Shown here: in pieces, positions 61,214-64,000 of the stretch
How positions within the stretch are numbered: the stretch's first letter is position 1
Layout: every line of letters starts with the position of its first letter
Assembly (NCBI RefSeq): GCF_001514235.1
Contig: NZ_KQ948930.1
Coordinates: 364,915 to 428,914 of the forward strand
Source: Streptomyces caeruleatus
GTDB lineage: Bacteria > Actinomycetota > Actinomycetes > Streptomycetales > Streptomycetaceae
Direction: 5' to 3'
DNA: 64,000 bases
Program-made: the position numbers and the translations under genes
The notes under the pieces: generated by a model
Database searches by the model: none
What the model was told of the DNA's origin: nothing
The model's input: only the letters and a program-made list of their open reading frames with translations

Positions 61214-62074
61214 TCAACCGGTGTGCGGCTTGTAGTAGAGGGAGAACCTGCGGTCCCCCGCCGGCCCGGACGCGAGGCCCAGACAGAGCCGGGGCCGGGA
61301 GCCACGGAGTACGGCGAGGCCCTCCGGTTCGCGGTGGTCGAGGGAGTAGCCGGCCTCGGTGCGCTGCCGGTCGAGCAGTTCGCCGGTACGGATGTCGAGG
61401 CAGGAGAGGTGGACGTTGCCGCGCCTGGCCGGCGGGTTGGTCTTGGCGTCGTACGCGGTCCCGGCCACCTGGTAGAGGTGGTCGCCGTGCAGGGCGTACC
61501 CCTGGAACGGCACCTTCGGGTCGGGATGGGCGCCGGTCTGCGGGAAGTCGGCGATCGGGTCGGCGTAGTCGCGGGCGACGAAGGCGTCGAGGTCCCAGAT
61601 CCGGTAGCGGGGGCGGCCGTCGACGTGGTGGCGGACGGCGATGCGCTGCGAGGCCATGCAGATGGACGGCTGGTTGTGGGTGGAGCCGGGGACGGGGTGG
61701 CGGACCTTGACGTCGTCGCGGGTGCGGACGGCGCCGTCGGAGAAGCGGAAGCGGGTGACGCCGGTGCCGTAGCCGTTCTTGGCGGCGGCCTCGGTCCAGA
61801 TCCACACGGTGCCGTCGGACGTGCGCTGTACGCCCATGCTGACGCCGTGTCCGAAGCCGCGCAGGTACATGTGGCCGAGCCGCTTGCCGTGGTGGTCGAG
61901 CCGGTTGAGGCAGAGGTCGCCGGCCGGGGAGCCGCCCCGGGTGAGCTGAAGGACGTACAGATGCTCGTTCGCCTCGTCGAAGGCGAAGGACTGAAGGATC
62001 GTGGGTTCCTTCAGCGTGTCCTTCTTCCACAGCCAGCGCTCGGCCGCCGTGGACAGGTCGAAGGGGTCGGCCAC
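61214..62074 (-). CDS. TagC/phage receptor-binding-like beta-propeller protein
   Basis: 286 residues from a GTG with GGGGAGACGAGA directly upstream. The order LQSFAFDEANEHLYVLQLTR, HMYLRGFGHGVSMGVQRTSD, VWIWTEAAA, NQPSICMASQRIAVRHHV and YKPHTG follows the family of P68-type receptor-binding/teichoic acid biosynthesis protein C-like propellers often annotated in Streptomyces. No signal peptide is seen, so it may act in the cytoplasm or be exported otherwise. Function inferred from fold family only. Confidence 0.68.
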   Translation of the reverse strand: MADPFDLSTAAERWLWKKDTLKEPTILQSFAFDEANEHLYVLQLTRGGSPAGDLCLNRLDHHGKRLGHMYLRGFGHGVSMGVQRTSDGTVWIWTEAAAKNGYGTGVTRFRFSDGAVRTRDDVKVRHPVPGSTHNQPSICMASQRIAVRHHVDGRPRYRIWDLDAFVARDYADPIADFPQTGAHPDPKVPFQGYALHGDHLYQVAGTAYDAKTNPPARRGNVHLSCLDIRTGELLDRQRTEAGYSLDHREPEGLAVLRGSRPRLCLGLASGPAGDRRFSLYYKPHTG

Positions 62075-62177
62075 TCTCGTCTCCCCGAGGTCGTGCGGGC
62101 GCCCCGTGACGCCCGCACGACTGGAGAGGCCCGAGCGGGCCGGAATGGTTGCGCTTTCTACGAACTCACAGGCCGCG

Positions 62178-62243
62178 CACCGGCCTCAGAGGTTGCCGCG
62201 ACAGGCCGTAGAGGTTGCCGCGACGGGCCTCAGAGGTTGCCCC
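62178..62243. repeat. Three tandem 22-bp copies at the end of the hpd gene
   Basis: Copies at 62178-62199, 62200-62221 and 62222-62243 share the core GGCCTCAGAGGTTGCCGCGA with two or three differences. The third copy contains the hpd stop codon and its last Arg-Gly-Asn-Leu codons, so the C-terminal coding end was duplicated twice downstream. Confidence 0.85.
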
Positions 62244-63375
62244 GCTTGGCCTGCTCCCGCTCGATCGCCTCGAACAGGGCCTTGAAGTTGCCCTTGCCGA
62301 AGCCCATGGAGCCGTGCCGCTCGATGATCTCGAAGAAGACCGTCGGACGGTCCTGGACCGGCTTGGTGAAGATCTGCAGCAGATAGCCGTCCTCGTCGCG
62401 GTCGGCGAGGATCTTCAGCTCGCGCAGGGTCTCGACGGGGACGCGGGTGTCGCCGACCCACTCGCCGAGGGTGTCGTAGTACGAGTCCGGGGTGTCGAGG
62501 AACTGCACGCCGGCCGCGCGCATCGTCCGGACCGTCGCCACGATGTCGTTCGTGTTCAGCGCGATGTGCTGGACGCCCGCGTCGCCGTAGAACTCCAGGT
62601 ACTCGTCGATCTGGGACTTCTTCTTGGCGATGGCGGGCTCGTTGATCGGGAACTTGACCTTGAGCGTCCCGTCGGCCACGACCTTCGACATCAGCGCGCT
62701 GTACTCGGTCGCGATGTCGTCGCCCACGAACTCCTTCATGTTCGTGAAGCCCATGACCTTGTTGTAGAAGCCGACCCATTCGTTCATCCGGCCGAGCTCG
62801 ACGTTGCCGACGCAGTGGTCGATGGCCTGGAAGGTGCGCTGGGCGGGCGGTTCGACCATGGGGCTCGCCGCCACATAGCCGGGGAGGTACGGGCCGTCGT
62901 AGCCGGTGCGCTCGACGAGGGTGTGGCGGGTCTGGCCGTAGGTCGCGATGGCGGCCAGGACGACCGTGCCGTGCTCGTCCTTCAGCTCGTACGGCTCGGT
63001 GACGGACGTGGCGCCGTGTTCGAGCGCGTACTCGTACGCCCGGCGCGCGTCCGGGACCTCGATGGCGAGGTCGACGACGCCGTCGCCGTGCTCGGCCACG
63101 TGCTGGGCGAGGAAGTGGCCCCAGGTGGTGGCGGGCTTGATGACGGAGGTGAGGACGAAACGGGCGGAGCCGTTCTCCAGCACGTAGCTCGCGGTCTCGC
63201 GGCTGCCGTTCTCCGGTCCGGAGTAGGCCACGAGACGCATGCCGAAAGCGGTCGAGTAGTAGTGCGCCGCCTGCTTGGCGTTGCCCACGGCGAAGACGAC
63301 CGCGTCCATTCCCTTGACCGGGAAGGGGTCGGCCTGCCGGGCGGTGTCGGGAGTGTGGTGTGTGGTCTGCGTCAT
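62230..63375 (-). CDS. hpd: 4-hydroxyphenylpyruvate dioxygenase
   Basis: 381 residues. Converts 4-hydroxyphenylpyruvate to homogentisate in tyrosine degradation. Two vicinal-oxygen-chelate domains; the iron ligands are His in FQAIDHCVGN, His in AGVQHIALNTND and Glu in TVFFEIIERHGSMGFGKGNF. The sequence FPINEPAIAKKKSQIDEYLE is highly characteristic. ATG 63375 has GAGG nine bases upstream; the frame's earlier start is ignored. It is divergent from an Lrp/AsnC regulator, sharing a 127-base region with an inverted repeat. Confidence 0.95.
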   Translation of the reverse strand: MTQTTHHTPDTARQADPFPVKGMDAVVFAVGNAKQAAHYYSTAFGMRLVAYSGPENGSRETASYVLENGSARFVLTSVIKPATTWGHFLAQHVAEHGDGVVDLAIEVPDARRAYEYALEHGATSVTEPYELKDEHGTVVLAAIATYGQTRHTLVERTGYDGPYLPGYVAASPMVEPPAQRTFQAIDHCVGNVELGRMNEWVGFYNKVMGFTNMKEFVGDDIATEYSALMSKVVADGTLKVKFPINEPAIAKKKSQIDEYLEFYGDAGVQHIALNTNDIVATVRTMRAAGVQFLDTPDSYYDTLGEWVGDTRVPVETLRELKILADRDEDGYLLQIFTKPVQDRPTVFFEIIERHGSMGFGKGNFKALFEAIEREQAKRGNL

Positions 63376-63412
63376 AGGCGCAGCCTCACTCCGGCACGGC
63401 AAGGTGCGCAAT

Positions 63413-63437
63413 AGATTGGTTCAGGGCTGGGCAATCT
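63413..63437. promoter_or_regulatory. Candidate Lrp/AsnC operator between hpd and the regulator
   Basis: AGATTG (63413-63418) faces CAATCT (63432-63437) across 13 bases, a perfect 6-bp inverted repeat centred 50 bases before the hpd start and 78 before the regulator start. Size and spacing fit a dimeric Lrp-family site. Confidence 0.5.
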
Positions 63438-63450
63438 GCTCAGCGAGGGA

Positions 63451-63464
63451 CCCGCTTCGGCGGG
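63451..63464 (+). other. CCCGC-TTCG-GCGGG hairpin upstream of the regulator
   Basis: A 5-bp stem with a UUCG-type tetraloop followed by CTTTCT, 39 bases before the regulator start. If transcription begins upstream it could act as a small attenuator; if it begins at the TACAGGAT region just downstream it has no role. Confidence 0.4.
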
Positions 63465-63502
63465 CTTTCTGTACAGGATGACCACCCACTCGGGAGGCTG
63501 CT

Positions 63503-63982
63503 GTGGCGATCGATCATCTGGACGGGCGGATCATCGTGCTGCTCGCGCGGGAGCCGCGGATCGGGGTGCTGGAGATGTCCCGGCGGCTGGGGGTGGCCCG
63601 CGGGACCGCGCAGGCGCGACTGGACCGGCTTCAGTCGAACGGAGTCATCCGCGGGTTCGGTCCCGAGGTTGATCCGGCCGCGCTCGGGTATCCCGTCACC
63701 GCCTTCGCCACGCTGCAGATCCGACAGGGGCAAGGGGCCGACGTACGGGCGCACTTGGCGACCGTGCCGGAGGTCCTGGAGCTGCACACCACCACCGGGA
63801 CCGGGGACATGATGTGCCGTCTCGTGGCGCGTTCCAACGCCGATCTCCAGCGTGTGATCGACCGGGTTGTCGGTTTCGATGGGATCGTCCGGGCCTCTAC
63901 CGCGATCGTGATGGAGAACCCCGTTCCGCTGCGGATCATCCCGCTGGTGGAGCAGGCGGCGGAGGACCGGGAGCAGAGCTAG
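63503..63982 (+). CDS. Lrp/AsnC family transcriptional regulator
   Basis: 159 residues. N-terminal helix-turn-helix (DHLDGRIIVLLAREPRIGVL, EMSRRLGVARGTAQARLDRL), then the RAM ligand-binding domain (VTAFATLQIRQGQGADVRAH, TTTGTGDMMCRLVARSNADL). GTG start with GGGAGG five bases upstream. Divergence from hpd suggests it controls tyrosine degradation, perhaps sensing an aromatic amino acid; this is inference from position. Confidence 0.9.
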   Translation: MAIDHLDGRIIVLLAREPRIGVLEMSRRLGVARGTAQARLDRLQSNGVIRGFGPEVDPAALGYPVTAFATLQIRQGQGADVRAHLATVPEVLELHTTTGTGDMMCRLVARSNADLQRVIDRVVGFDGIVRASTAIVMENPVPLRIIPLVEQAAEDREQS

Positions 63983-64000
63983 GGCCTGATCCGAACGACA

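Overview
The window is high-G+C chromosomal DNA from a Streptomyces species. The evidence is the very strong G/C third-position bias, frequent GTG starts, GGAGG-type ribosome sites, a SsgA-like sporulation protein, DasR-type operators beside N-acetylglucosamine PTS genes, a WhiJ-like XRE/DUF397/ATPase cluster, and the GGGGCGCGGGG-type dispersed repeats common in that genus. Most genes are conserved chromosomal housekeeping genes. From about 19.1 to 43.1 kb a block of accessory genes interrupts them, centred on a type VII (ESX) secretion locus.

Layout. 0-8.3 kb: end of a membrane-anchored protein, MFS transporter, DUF445 protein, SGNH hydrolase, DUF1707 protein, and a three-gene ABC-2 exporter. 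8.5-15 kb: bifunctional penicillin-binding protein, an SMR transporter gene broken by a small palindromic insertion, GroES-like protein, DUF3618 protein, Bcp peroxiredoxin, tRNA-Leu(UAG), RdgB, a lipoprotein and RNase PH. 15-18.3 kb: N-acetylglucosamine PTS (nagF, a doubly frameshifted nagE1, nagE2) with three DasR-like sites. 18.3-19.1 kb: a metallo-beta-lactamase-fold hydrolase. 19.1-19.6 kb: no intact gene, but a possible decayed tyrosine-recombinase C-terminus.

19.6-38 kb is the ESX locus. eccC is divergent from eccD-eccB-mycP. A long opposing operon, read from 37.9 down to 29.0 kb, encodes candidate substrates and accessory proteins: a Pro/Gly-rich WXG-like protein, a second mycosin, a DUF1023 alpha/beta-hydrolase with a helical N-terminus, two lipid- or membrane-anchored proteins that share a motif, and a WXG100 pair. 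No EccE or EccA was recognised. 38.2-43.7 kb holds a WhiJ-like regulatory trio, two paralogous membrane-anchored proteins, small orphan genes, an 11-bp repeat array and a membrane-anchored MazF-like protein.

43.7-45.7 kb encodes the CysM/CysO/Mec cysteine pathway with a cysteine-ending leader peptide. 45.8-51.8 kb: amino-acid permease, a small secreted protein, DUF2017, ClpS, nicotinate phosphoribosyltransferase, nicotinamidase. 51.9-64 kb: secreted M6 metalloprotease, two RDD proteins, an SsgG-like protein, FAD-linked oxidase, TPR protein, a nitrile-hydratase-beta remnant, a TagC-like propeller protein, 4-hydroxyphenylpyruvate dioxygenase and a divergent Lrp/AsnC regulator.

Functional themes are cell-envelope building and secretion, amino-sugar uptake and signalling, protein-bound cysteine synthesis, NAD salvage and tyrosine degradation.
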